A stretch of 7,542 nucleotides of DNA from Bacteroidales bacterium (lineage in GTDB: Bacteria > Bacteroidota > Bacteroidia > Bacteroidales > JAFGXI01), in NCBI GenBank assembly GCA_026985625.1, contig JALSQC010000349.1, positions 1-7,542 of the forward strand. Direction: 5' to 3'. A program made the position numbers and the translations under genes. Below the pieces are notes generated by a model. That model was given only the letters and a program-made list of their open reading frames with translations. It was not told the DNA's origin and made no database searches. Within the stretch, counting starts at the first letter, position 1; every line of letters starts with the position of its first letter. Below, piece by piece: positions 1-6,047 of the stretch.

Positions 1-1
1 A

Positions 2-271
2 AGTGTAAATAAAATTCCAATGACAGTAAATGTTTTAATAGGAAAAAAACATTTTTTGGAGATGGGTGGTGGCGGAGTTTATTCAAATACAACCTATAAT
101 AGTTTTGTTCCTGCTGCCGATTTTGGCTATCGTTATCAAAATCCAAAAGGAGGTATTGTTGTTAGAGTATTGATTACTGCAACATACGAGGGCGAATATT
201 ATCCAAACGGCAGAGAAAAATTTCATACAATAGAACCTTATGCAGGAGTAAGCTTAGGTTATAATTTCTAA
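2..271 (+). CDS. Outer-membrane beta-barrel protein, C-terminal fragment (5' end outside window)
   Basis: The frame is open from the left edge (first complete codon at 2), so this is the last 89 residues of a longer protein; the ATG at 20 is probably internal. The visible part alternates polar and hydrophobic residues as transmembrane beta-strands do, with glycine-rich and aromatic turns: a GKKHFLEMGGGG stretch, then DFGYRYQNPKGG, and a final strand PYAGVSLGYNF. Ending in an aromatic residue (Phe) within a G-Y-x-F pattern is the usual C-terminal signal recognised by the BAM insertion machinery. This pattern resembles the small beta-barrel proteins that are abundant in Bacteroidota. The specific function cannot be told, and the signal peptide would be in the missing part. 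The stop TAA lies 22 bp before the acyl-CoA synthetase start with no convincing terminator between them, so co-transcription is possible. The class is fairly secure; the substrate or role is unknown. Confidence 0.75.
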   Translation, partial: SVNKIPMTVNVLIGKKHFLEMGGGGVYSNTTYNSFVPAADFGYRYQNPKGGIVVRVLITATYEGEYYPNGREKFHTIEPYAGVSLGYNF

Positions 272-293
272 AATTTAATACTTAATATAAATT

Positions 294-2219
294 ATGCATA
301 CTGTTATTAATTTGCTAAAATCGGCAAGTATAAAATATTATAATAAAAATTATATAAGCGAAAAAGTTGAAAAAACTTGGATATCAAAAACATTTAGCGA
401 GGTTGATTTAGAATCGGACTATTTTGCAATATCACTAATAAACAAAGGCTTTGTTAAAGACGATAAAATAGCAATACTTGCAGAGGGAAGAATAAATTGG
501 ATTGTTGGAGAATTCGGGATATTAAAAAACCGTTGTATATCGGTTCCTTTATCGATAAAACTTTTGCCGGAGGAAATTCTTTTTAGATTAATACACTCCG
601 ATTCTAAAGCAATAATTACATCAAAAAATAATATAGAAAAAGTTTTAAAAATATCAGATAAGTTTATTAAAAATTTTAAAATATTTTATATCGATAAACT
701 AGATAAAGAACTTGTTACATTAATAGAAAAATATAAATTTAATAAAGACAATTTTTTTATTTTTGACGATTTAATAAATTACGGAAAACAAAATTTTGAG
801 AGTCAAAAAACAAATCTCGAAAAAATAAAATCGGAAATTAACGAAAACGATATTGTAAATATATCATACACATCGGGAACAACAGGTAATCCAAAAGGAA
901 TAATGTTATCACATCTTAATTACTTTTCAAATAGTTTAGATGCAGATTTGCATTTTGAGCTTCCCGAATTTTACAAAACACTTTTAATATTACCATTAGA
1001 CCATTCGTTTGCCCATACCGTAGGAATTTACATATCGTTACTTAAAGGTATTAACATATCGTTTGTCGATTCTCGAGGAGGAGGATTAAATACATTAAAA
1101 AATATACCAATAAATTTAAAAGAAATAAACCCCGATTTTTTGCTTACAGTGCCTGCTCTTACAGGAAATTTTATGAATAAAATTAAAGCCGGTATTAAAG
1201 AAAAAGGAAACATAATTAACAAAATATTTAATTTGGGAATAAAATCGGCAATTAAAATCAATAAAAACGGATATAACAAGTCAAAAAATATTTTTAGTAA
1301 TTTAATAAATTATTTTCCTTACTTATTGGCAAAAAAATTAATTTTTAAAAAAGTTAAAACAATTTTTGGAAGTAATATTAAATTTTTTGTCGGAGGTGGA
1401 GCTTTACTCGATATTAATCAACAAAACTTTTATTATTCTATAGGAGTTCCTGTTTTTCAAGGATATGGGTTAACCGAGTCGTCGCCAATAATATCGGCAA
1501 ATACAATTAAAAACCATAAACTTGGGTCGTCGGGTAAAATTATACCTAACATAGAGTGTTTTATTTTTGACGATAACAACAAACCTCTTGGTAAAGGCAA
1601 AAAAGGTCAGATTGTAATAAAAGGAAATAATGTTATGCACGGATATTATAAAAACCCAAAAGCAACCAACGAGGTTTTAAAAAACGATATGCTTTTTACA
1701 GGAGATTTAGGATATATAGATAATGATAATTTTTTATATGTTGTAGGTCGCGAAAAAGCACTGTTAATATCCGATGATGGCGAAAAATATTCGCCCGAGG
1801 AGATAGAAGAAACAATTGTAAATACGTCAGAAATTATTCAACAATTAATGTTATATAACGATCATAAAAATAAAACAACCTGCTTGATAACACTAAATAA
1901 TACAAATATAAAAAATATAATATCCGATAAAAAAATAAAAACACCCGAGCAATTACTCGATATTATAGCAAATGATTTGTTTAAAATTAAAAAATCAGAA
2001 AATACATTTCCAACAAAATGGTTACCCTCCACTTTTGCTATTATTCCCGAACCATTTTCAGAAGAAAATAAAATGATTAATTCTACGATGAAAATGGTGC
2101 GTTATAAAATAACCAAGACGTATATGGATACAATTAATTATATGTATTCAAAAGAAGGTAAAAATTATAAAAACAAAAAAAATATCGATGCTCTAAAAAA
2201 TATATATTTTAGCATCTAA
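294..2219 (+). CDS. AMP-forming long-chain acyl-CoA (or acyl-ACP) synthetase
   Basis: This enzyme activates a fatty acid with ATP to acyl-AMP and transfers it to CoA (or possibly ACP); it is likely cytosolic or at the inner face of the membrane. The 641-residue length is normal for long-chain members of the adenylate-forming superfamily. Motifs occur in order: the P-loop YTSGTTGNPKG (192-202), PLDHSFAH (234-241), VGGGALL (366-372), GYGLTESSP (390-398), TGDLGY (469-474) with the ribose-binding Asp471, the hinge GREK (485-488), and Lys600 in NSTMKMVR as the probable catalytic lysine of the small C-terminal domain. DDGEKYSPEEIEE (494-506) fits the FadD15-like or bubblegum-like long-chain type rather than short-chain synthetases. 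There is no signal peptide and no fused acyltransferase or carrier domain. The ATG at 294 follows an A/T-rich leader without a Shine-Dalgarno, as usual in Bacteroidota. An MFS transporter gene follows 34 bp after the stop. The family is certain; chain length and CoA versus ACP acceptor are not. Confidence 0.92.
   Translation: MHTVINLLKSASIKYYNKNYISEKVEKTWISKTFSEVDLESDYFAISLINKGFVKDDKIAILAEGRINWIVGEFGILKNRCISVPLSIKLLPEEILFRLIHSDSKAIITSKNNIEKVLKISDKFIKNFKIFYIDKLDKELVTLIEKYKFNKDNFFIFDDLINYGKQNFESQKTNLEKIKSEINENDIVNISYTSGTTGNPKGIMLSHLNYFSNSLDADLHFELPEFYKTLLILPLDHSFAHTVGIYISLLKGINISFVDSRGGGLNTLKNIPINLKEINPDFLLTVPALTGNFMNKIKAGIKEKGNIINKIFNLGIKSAIKINKNGYNKSKNIFSNLINYFPYLLAKKLIFKKVKTIFGSNIKFFVGGGALLDINQQNFYYSIGVPVFQGYGLTESSPIISANTIKNHKLGSSGKIIPNIECFIFDDNNKPLGKGKKGQIVIKGNNVMHGYYKNPKATNEVLKNDMLFTGDLGYIDNDNFLYVVGREKALLISDDGEKYSPEEIEETIVNTSEIIQQLMLYNDHKNKTTCLITLNNTNIKNIISDKKIKTPEQLLDIIANDLFKIKKSENTFPTKWLPSTFAIIPEPFSEENKMINSTMKMVRYKITKTYMDTINYMYSKEGKNYKNKKNIDALKNIYFSI
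2187..2216 (+). terminator. Candidate hairpin terminator at the end of the synthetase gene
   Basis: GATGCT (2187-2192) pairs exactly with AGCATC (2211-2216). After a two-base bulge, AAAA (2195-2198) pairs with TTTT (2207-2210), giving a stem of about 10 bp closed by an A/T loop. The sequence lies in the last codons of the synthetase gene, directly before its TAA, and is followed by a T-rich but interrupted run (TAATTTATTATACTT). It could end the transcript or protect its 3' end. The downstream MFS gene is only 34 bp beyond the stop, so if this hairpin terminates, the two genes are not a simple operon. The stem is mostly weak pairs and the T-tract is imperfect. Confidence 0.35.
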
Positions 2220-2253
2220 TTTATTATACTTCTGTTATGTGTCTTTGTTCTAT

Positions 2254-3423
2254 ATGAGTATAAAATCAAATATATATAAACTATATGTAATAAAATCGGC
2301 AAAATGGTTTATGCTTGTAATGCCTGTTATTGTTCTTTTTTATAAAGATAACGGATTAAAAATGTTTGATGTATTTCTTTTGCAAGGAATTTACTCTTTG
2401 GCAATAGTTTTTTTAGAAATACCATCGGGGTATGCTGCCGATAAATGGGGACGAAAAAATACAATGATTATAGGCAGTTTTTTAGGAACACTTGGTTTTG
2501 TAATTTATTCGTTATCGTATGGTTTTGCAGGATTTTTAATTGCCGAGATAGTTCTTGGTGTTGGTCAAAGCTTTATTTCGGGGTCGGACTCGGCTCTGTT
2601 ATACGACTCGTTAAAACACCAAAAAAAACAAAACGATTATATGAAACTCGAGGGAAGAGTTGTGTCGGTTGGAAACTTTGCCGAAACAATTGCTGCAATT
2701 GTTGGCGGATTGTTAGCTTCTATAAGTTTGAGGACACCTTTTTATGCACAAATTATTGTAGCTTTTATGGCAATTCCCGCATCGTTATTACTTGTAGAAC
2801 CGCAACGAAAAAAAATATCAGAAAATAAAAACATTAAAAATATTTTATCAATAGTAAAAAAATCTTTGTTAACCGATTATAAGTTAAAATGGACAATATT
2901 TATGTCGTCGATTATAGGTGTATCAACACTTACTATGGCTTGGTTTGTTCAACCTTTTTTAAAAGAATTAAAATTTGATGTTTTTAAAATAAGTTTTATT
3001 TGGGCTATATTAAATTTAACTGTTGGATTTGTAACATTATTTGCATATAAAATAGAACTCTTATTAAAACAAAAAAGAACTTTACTTTTAATAGTATTTG
3101 GTATTTTGTCGGGTTATTTGTTTACAGCATATTTTTATACAAAAATATCTATAATATTTTTAGTTATATTTTATATGATTAGAGGAATAGCAACACCTGT
3201 TTTAAAAGATTATATTAATAAAATAACCGACTCCGATATAAGGGCAACGGTTTTGTCGGTAAGAAATTTTGTTATAAGAATTGGTTTTGCTATAGTAGGT
3301 CCTGCTCTTGGCTGGTTTAGCGATGTTTATACTCTAAAATTTAGTTTGTATATTTCAGGTTTAATATTTTTTATATTAAGTTTTATTAGTTTGATTTTTT
3401 TCTTAAAAAGTTCAAGGATTTAA
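2254..3423 (+). CDS. Major facilitator superfamily (MFS) transporter
   Basis: This is an inner-membrane secondary transporter of 389 residues, a typical MFS size for about 12 membrane helices; hydrophobic segments run through the whole length. The MFS motif A between helices 2 and 3 is clear as GYAADKWGRKN (residues 59-69 from this start), preceded by LEIPS, and a characteristic AEIVLGVGQSFISGSDSALLYDSL segment forms the following helices. A basic loop near residues 184-195 (EPQRKKISENKN) is the expected central cytoplasmic loop. I chose ATG 2254 because NIYKLYVIKSAKWFMLVMP closely follows it, as expected for this family. An in-frame GTG at 2239 would add five residues (MSLFY) and is possible but less likely. 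The gene follows the acyl-CoA synthetase by 34 bp. The substrate is unknown: drug efflux, sugar or lipid transport cannot be separated from sequence alone. Confidence 0.88.
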   Translation: MSIKSNIYKLYVIKSAKWFMLVMPVIVLFYKDNGLKMFDVFLLQGIYSLAIVFLEIPSGYAADKWGRKNTMIIGSFLGTLGFVIYSLSYGFAGFLIAEIVLGVGQSFISGSDSALLYDSLKHQKKQNDYMKLEGRVVSVGNFAETIAAIVGGLLASISLRTPFYAQIIVAFMAIPASLLLVEPQRKKISENKNIKNILSIVKKSLLTDYKLKWTIFMSSIIGVSTLTMAWFVQPFLKELKFDVFKISFIWAILNLTVGFVTLFAYKIELLLKQKRTLLLIVFGILSGYLFTAYFYTKISIIFLVIFYMIRGIATPVLKDYINKITDSDIRATVLSVRNFVIRIGFAIVGPALGWFSDVYTLKFSLYISGLIFFILSFISLIFFLKSSRI

Positions 3424-3443
3424 ATTTATTTACCTCTAAATTT
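3422..3443 (+). terminator. Weak A/T inverted repeat after the MFS gene
   Basis: AAATTTA (3422-3428) and TAAATTT (3437-3443) form a 7-bp inverted repeat with an 8-base loop that begins in the stop codon of the MFS gene and is followed by TTATTAATTTTTTT. Position and T-run fit a terminator, but the stem contains no G-C pair and such repeats are common by chance in DNA this AT-rich. Confidence 0.2.
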
Positions 3444-3475
3444 TTATTAATTTTTTTACTGTTAAATATATTTTA

Positions 3476-3483
3476 TATGTTTG
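3476..3483 (+). promoter_or_regulatory. Candidate Bacteroidota -7 promoter box for the NhaC gene
   Basis: TATGTTTG matches the Bacteroidota primary sigma -7 consensus TAnnTTTG exactly. It ends 16 bases before the ATG at 3500, which would place transcription start about ten bases ahead of the start codon. The expected -33 TTG is not present; only a T-run (3451-3457) lies at the right distance. By base composition several TAnnTTTG matches are expected by chance in a window like this, so the support is mainly its placement in the 76-bp gap before a gene. Confidence 0.4.
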
Positions 3484-3499
3484 TGTATCAAAATAAAAA

Positions 3500-4933
3500 A
3501 TGAGCAAAAAAGTAAAACTATACAATGCATTTATTCCCCTGATATTTCTTATATTATTATTATCTCTTAATGTATATTTTTTTGGTGATGATACACTATC
3601 GGGAGCAAATCAAATAGCATTGTTGTTATCGGCGGCAGTTGCGGCGGTAATAGCCTATTTTAACGGATATAATTGGACTAAAATAAAAGCCGGAATAATA
3701 AAAAATATAGGAGCAGCAATGCCTGCAATGTTAATATTGTTATTAATAGGTTCTTTAGCAGGAACTTGGATGATATCGGGAGTTGTTCCAACAATGATTT
3801 ATTATGGTTTACAGATTTTGCATCCAAAGATTTTTTTATTTGCAACGGTTGTTATTAGCTCGTTAGTTTCGTTGGCAACAGGTAGCTCGTGGTCAACTGT
3901 TGCAACTATAGGAGTTGCTTTATTAGGCATAGGATTAGCTTTGGGGTTTAGTCCCGGATTGATAGCCGGAGCAATTATATCGGGAGCTTATTTTGGCGAT
4001 AAAATTTCGCCTTTATCCGATACAACAAATTTAGCTCCGGCAATGGCAGGAACCGATTTGTTTACTCATATAAGATATATGATGATTACTACAATTCCGT
4101 CGTTAGTAATAACTTTAGTAATATTTTTAATTATAGGATTTAATGTAGATTTACCGTCTTATAAATCTAATATAGATAATGTGCAAAATATTTTATTACA
4201 TAATTTTAATATATCGCCATTACTTTTTATAGTACCTGCTGTTTTAATTTTTATTATAGTAAAAAAAGTTCCTCCTTTACCGTCGCTATTGGCAGGCACA
4301 TTGTTGGGAGCTATTTTTGCAATAATATTTCAACCGCACATTATTGAGCAAATATCAGGTGTGTCGGATAATTTTTTTAAAGCATCGTACATTGCAAGTT
4401 TAAAGTCGATGTTTGGTAGTGTTGTTGTTATTACAAATAACGATACTGTAAATAATTTATTAAAAACAGGAGGAATGGCCGGTATGTTAAATACTATTTG
4501 GTTAATAATATCGGCTATGGTTTTTGGTGGCGTTATGGATGCTTCGGGAATGTTGCGTGCAATTACAAATTTTATAATATCAAAAGGTAAATCGGCAATA
4601 TCGTTAGTTTCTACTACAGTTGGAACTTGTATATTTTTTAATGTAACAGCATCAGATCAATATATTTCGATTGTTGTTCCGGGACGTATGTTTAAAGATG
4701 TTTATAAAGAAAAAGGATTTGCTCCGGAATTATTAAGCCGGACGCTTGAAGATTCGGGAACCGTAACATCGGTATTAATTCCGTGGAATACTTGCGGAGC
4801 AACACAAGCTAAAGTTTTGGGGGTTCCAACGTTAACTTATTTACCTTTTGCTTTTTTTAATATAATTAGTCCTATAATGTCAATTATTATAGCATCTATT
4901 GGTTTTAAAATACGAAGAATATCAAAAAAATAA
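3500..4933 (+). CDS. nhaC: NhaC-family Na+/H+ antiporter
   Basis: This is an inner-membrane antiporter of 477 residues that by family exchanges Na+ for H+ and serves sodium and pH homeostasis. Many hydrophobic helices span the length. The NhaC hallmarks are present: TGSSWSTVATIG (127-138), and GAYFGDKISPLSDTTNLAP (162-180), holding Asp167, Asp174 and Asn177. The second repeat has the related segments TASDQYISIVVPGRMF (383-398) and EDSGTVTSVLIPWNTCGA (417-434), consistent with the inverted-repeat fold of the ion transporter superfamily. The N-terminus is short and basic (MSKKVKLYN) before the first helix, and no better start is visible. A candidate promoter lies just upstream, suggesting a separate transcript. 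The gene converges on ddl with 8 bp between stops. Some NhaC-family members exchange organic acids or carry amino acids instead (MleN- and TyrP-like), so the family is sure but the exact substrate is inferred. Confidence 0.9.
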   Translation: MSKKVKLYNAFIPLIFLILLLSLNVYFFGDDTLSGANQIALLLSAAVAAVIAYFNGYNWTKIKAGIIKNIGAAMPAMLILLLIGSLAGTWMISGVVPTMIYYGLQILHPKIFLFATVVISSLVSLATGSSWSTVATIGVALLGIGLALGFSPGLIAGAIISGAYFGDKISPLSDTTNLAPAMAGTDLFTHIRYMMITTIPSLVITLVIFLIIGFNVDLPSYKSNIDNVQNILLHNFNISPLLFIVPAVLIFIIVKKVPPLPSLLAGTLLGAIFAIIFQPHIIEQISGVSDNFFKASYIASLKSMFGSVVVITNNDTVNNLLKTGGMAGMLNTIWLIISAMVFGGVMDASGMLRAITNFIISKGKSAISLVSTTVGTCIFFNVTASDQYISIVVPGRMFKDVYKEKGFAPELLSRTLEDSGTVTSVLIPWNTCGATQAKVLGVPTLTYLPFAFFNIISPIMSIIIASIGFKIRRISKK

Positions 4934-4941
4934 TTTTTTTG
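4923..4941. terminator. Candidate shared bidirectional terminator between nhaC and ddl
   Basis: CAAAAAAA (4923-4930) and TTTTTTTG (4934-4941) are perfect 8-bp inverted arms around a 3-base loop that is exactly the TAA stop codon of the antiporter gene. Read from either strand, the hairpin ends in a run of seven T, so it could serve both converging genes, whose stop codons are 8 bp apart. The stem has only one G-C pair and is thermodynamically weak; no other terminator is visible for either gene on this side. Confidence 0.35.
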
Positions 4942-5919
4942 TTATAAAATTAAGTCTTCAATAATCATTGTAAAAATTTCGGTCATTGATATGCCGTAAA
5001 CTTTAGCTTGTTTTGGTATTATACTCTCGGCACTCATTCCGGGAACGGTATTTATTTCTATAAAATTAGGAGTCTCGTCGTTAATCATATAATCTATACG
5101 CACAATGCCTTTGCAATTAAGAGTATCGTATATTTTTGATGTTAGTTTTTTTGTTGCTTCTTCGGCTTTTTTTGATATTCGAGCAGGTGTAATTTCTTTT
5201 GCTTTGCCTTTTTTATATTTAGCCTCGTAATCAAAAAATTCGTTTTCTGATACAATTTCGGTTATAGGAAATATAATTTCTTTATTTTTTGTTTTAATAA
5301 TTCCACACGAGACTTCGGTGCCATTTAAAAAGCTTTCTATAATAATTTCGTTGTCTTCGTTAAATGCTTTTTTTATTGCCGGGCTTAAATCGTCTTTTGT
5401 TTTTACTTTGGAAACACCGAAACTTGAGCCTCCTGAGTTTGGTTTTACAAAACAAGGCAAACCTAATTTTGATATTATTTTATTGGTATTTATTTTGTCG
5501 TTTTTGCGAATTAATACCGAGTTTGCAGATTTTATTCCTGCATAATCAAGGTATGCTTTGCAGGCATATTTATTAAAAGTTAAAGCCGATATTAATGAGT
5601 CTGATGTTGAGTAGGGGATACGTAAAATTTCGAAATACGATTGTAGTTTTCCGTCTTCGCCGGGGGTTCCGTGTATGGCTATTAGAGCAAAGTCAAATTT
5701 TATTTTTGTATTATCCCAAGAGAAACTAAAGTCGTCTTTATTAATAATAGTATCGCAGTATTTATCGCTGGTTATAATCCATTCGTTTTTTTTTACATAA
5801 ATAGTAAATGTGTTATATTTTGTTTTATCTAAGATTAATCTTATTTGTTCGGCACTTTTTAATGATATTACCGATTCTGACGAGTCTCCTCCTGCTAATA
5901 TTGCAATGTTTTTTTTCAT
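4942..5919 (-). CDS. ddl: D-alanine--D-alanine ligase
   Basis: This cytosolic ATP-grasp enzyme joins two D-alanines to the dipeptide used in peptidoglycan precursors. It has 325 residues, a normal Ddl length. The N-terminal domain opens with AILAGGDSSES, placing Glu15 where the Ddl substrate-binding Glu sits. HGTPGEDG is at 83-90, SALTFNKYACKAYL at 111-124, the ATP-grasp segment KPNSGGSSFGVSKV at 159-172 (Ser165 corresponds to the catalytic Ser), the omega loop FFDYEAKYKKG at 228-238 with Lys234 and Tyr235, and the magnesium-site motifs VRIDYM (273-278) and FIEINTVPGMS (286-296). The retained omega-loop tyrosine favours D-Ala as second substrate rather than D-lactate as in VanA-type ligases. 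ATG 5919 gives the expected MKKNIA start after an A-rich leader. The gene lies 128 bp downstream of a hybrid histidine kinase on the same strand; the gap carries a palindrome and direct repeats listed separately. Confidence 0.95.
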   Translation of the reverse strand: MKKNIAILAGGDSSESVISLKSAEQIRLILDKTKYNTFTIYVKKNEWIITSDKYCDTIINKDDFSFSWDNTKIKFDFALIAIHGTPGEDGKLQSYFEILRIPYSTSDSLISALTFNKYACKAYLDYAGIKSANSVLIRKNDKINTNKIISKLGLPCFVKPNSGGSSFGVSKVKTKDDLSPAIKKAFNEDNEIIIESFLNGTEVSCGIIKTKNKEIIFPITEIVSENEFFDYEAKYKKGKAKEITPARISKKAEEATKKLTSKIYDTLNCKGIVRIDYMINDETPNFIEINTVPGMSAESIIPKQAKVYGISMTEIFTMIIEDLIL

Positions 5920-5947
5920 TTGTTTATAATTTTGTGCTTATAAAGCG

Positions 5948-5969
5948 TAATTTTTTATATAAAAAATTA
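5948..5969. repeat. Perfect 22-bp A/T palindrome upstream of ddl
   Basis: The two 11-base halves, TAATTTTTTAT and ATAAAAAATTA, are exact reverse complements with no spacer. The palindrome is centred between 5958 and 5959, and symmetry stops at the flanking bases (G5947 against A5970). It sits 29-50 bases before the ddl start codon on the - strand. It could be an operator for a dimeric regulator, a hairpin in the ddl leader, or part of the kinase terminator. A chance origin in locally all-A/T DNA is not excluded. Confidence 0.55.
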
Positions 5970-6042
5970 ACTTACAAATTAACATTATAATTATTTTATA
6001 ATTTGTTGTAGAAAAAATGTTTTTAACAAAAAAATTAACAAA
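5967..6042. repeat. Two copies of a spaced direct repeat TTAAC-N7-TTAAC in the ddl upstream region
   Basis: TTAAC occurs four times in the same orientation at 5967, 5979, 6023 and 6035. They form two pairs, each with starts 12 bases apart, and the pairs are 56 bases apart. The 7-base spacers are TTACAAA and AAAAAAA. The second pair extends to TTAACAAA in both copies (6023-6030 and 6035-6042). Seen from ddl the units read GTTAA. Tandem half-sites about one helical turn apart are how many response regulators bind, but no regulator is identified here. The region also contains a looser inverted repeat, AATTTGTT (6000-6007) with AACAAATT (6037-6044), that might belong to the kinase transcript end. 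Confidence 0.4.
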
Positions 6043-6047
6043 TTTGC

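Noticed and set aside
272..293. Inverted repeat AATTTA (272-277) and TAAATT (288-293) between the beta-barrel gene and the synthetase gene, as a terminator
   Set aside because: It has only 6 bp, no G-C pair, a 10-base loop and no following T-run; too weak to call.
1028..1279. 83-codon - strand reading frame inside the synthetase gene
   Set aside because: It is antisense to the conserved synthetase; the hydrophobic translation follows from the Lys/Asn/Ile-rich codons on the other strand.
2445..2828. 127-codon + strand reading frame inside the MFS gene
   Set aside because: It overlaps the MFS frame completely and its translation is an irregular Cys/Trp/Arg-rich string typical of a shifted frame.
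5927..5934. TAATTTTG on the + strand, an exact match to the TAnnTTTG -7 box, with a TTG at 5901-5903, pointing toward the 3' end of the kinase gene as a possible antisense promoter
   Set aside because: The 8-base motif is expected many times by chance in DNA this AT-rich, the spacing to TTG is long (23 bases), and no gene or RNA structure follows on that strand.
5318..5990. Several + strand reading frames of 60-75 codons opposite ddl
   Set aside because: They lie antisense to a gene with fully conserved Ddl motifs, have low-complexity Leu/Phe/Ile-rich translations and no recognisable domain; they are shadows of the real gene.
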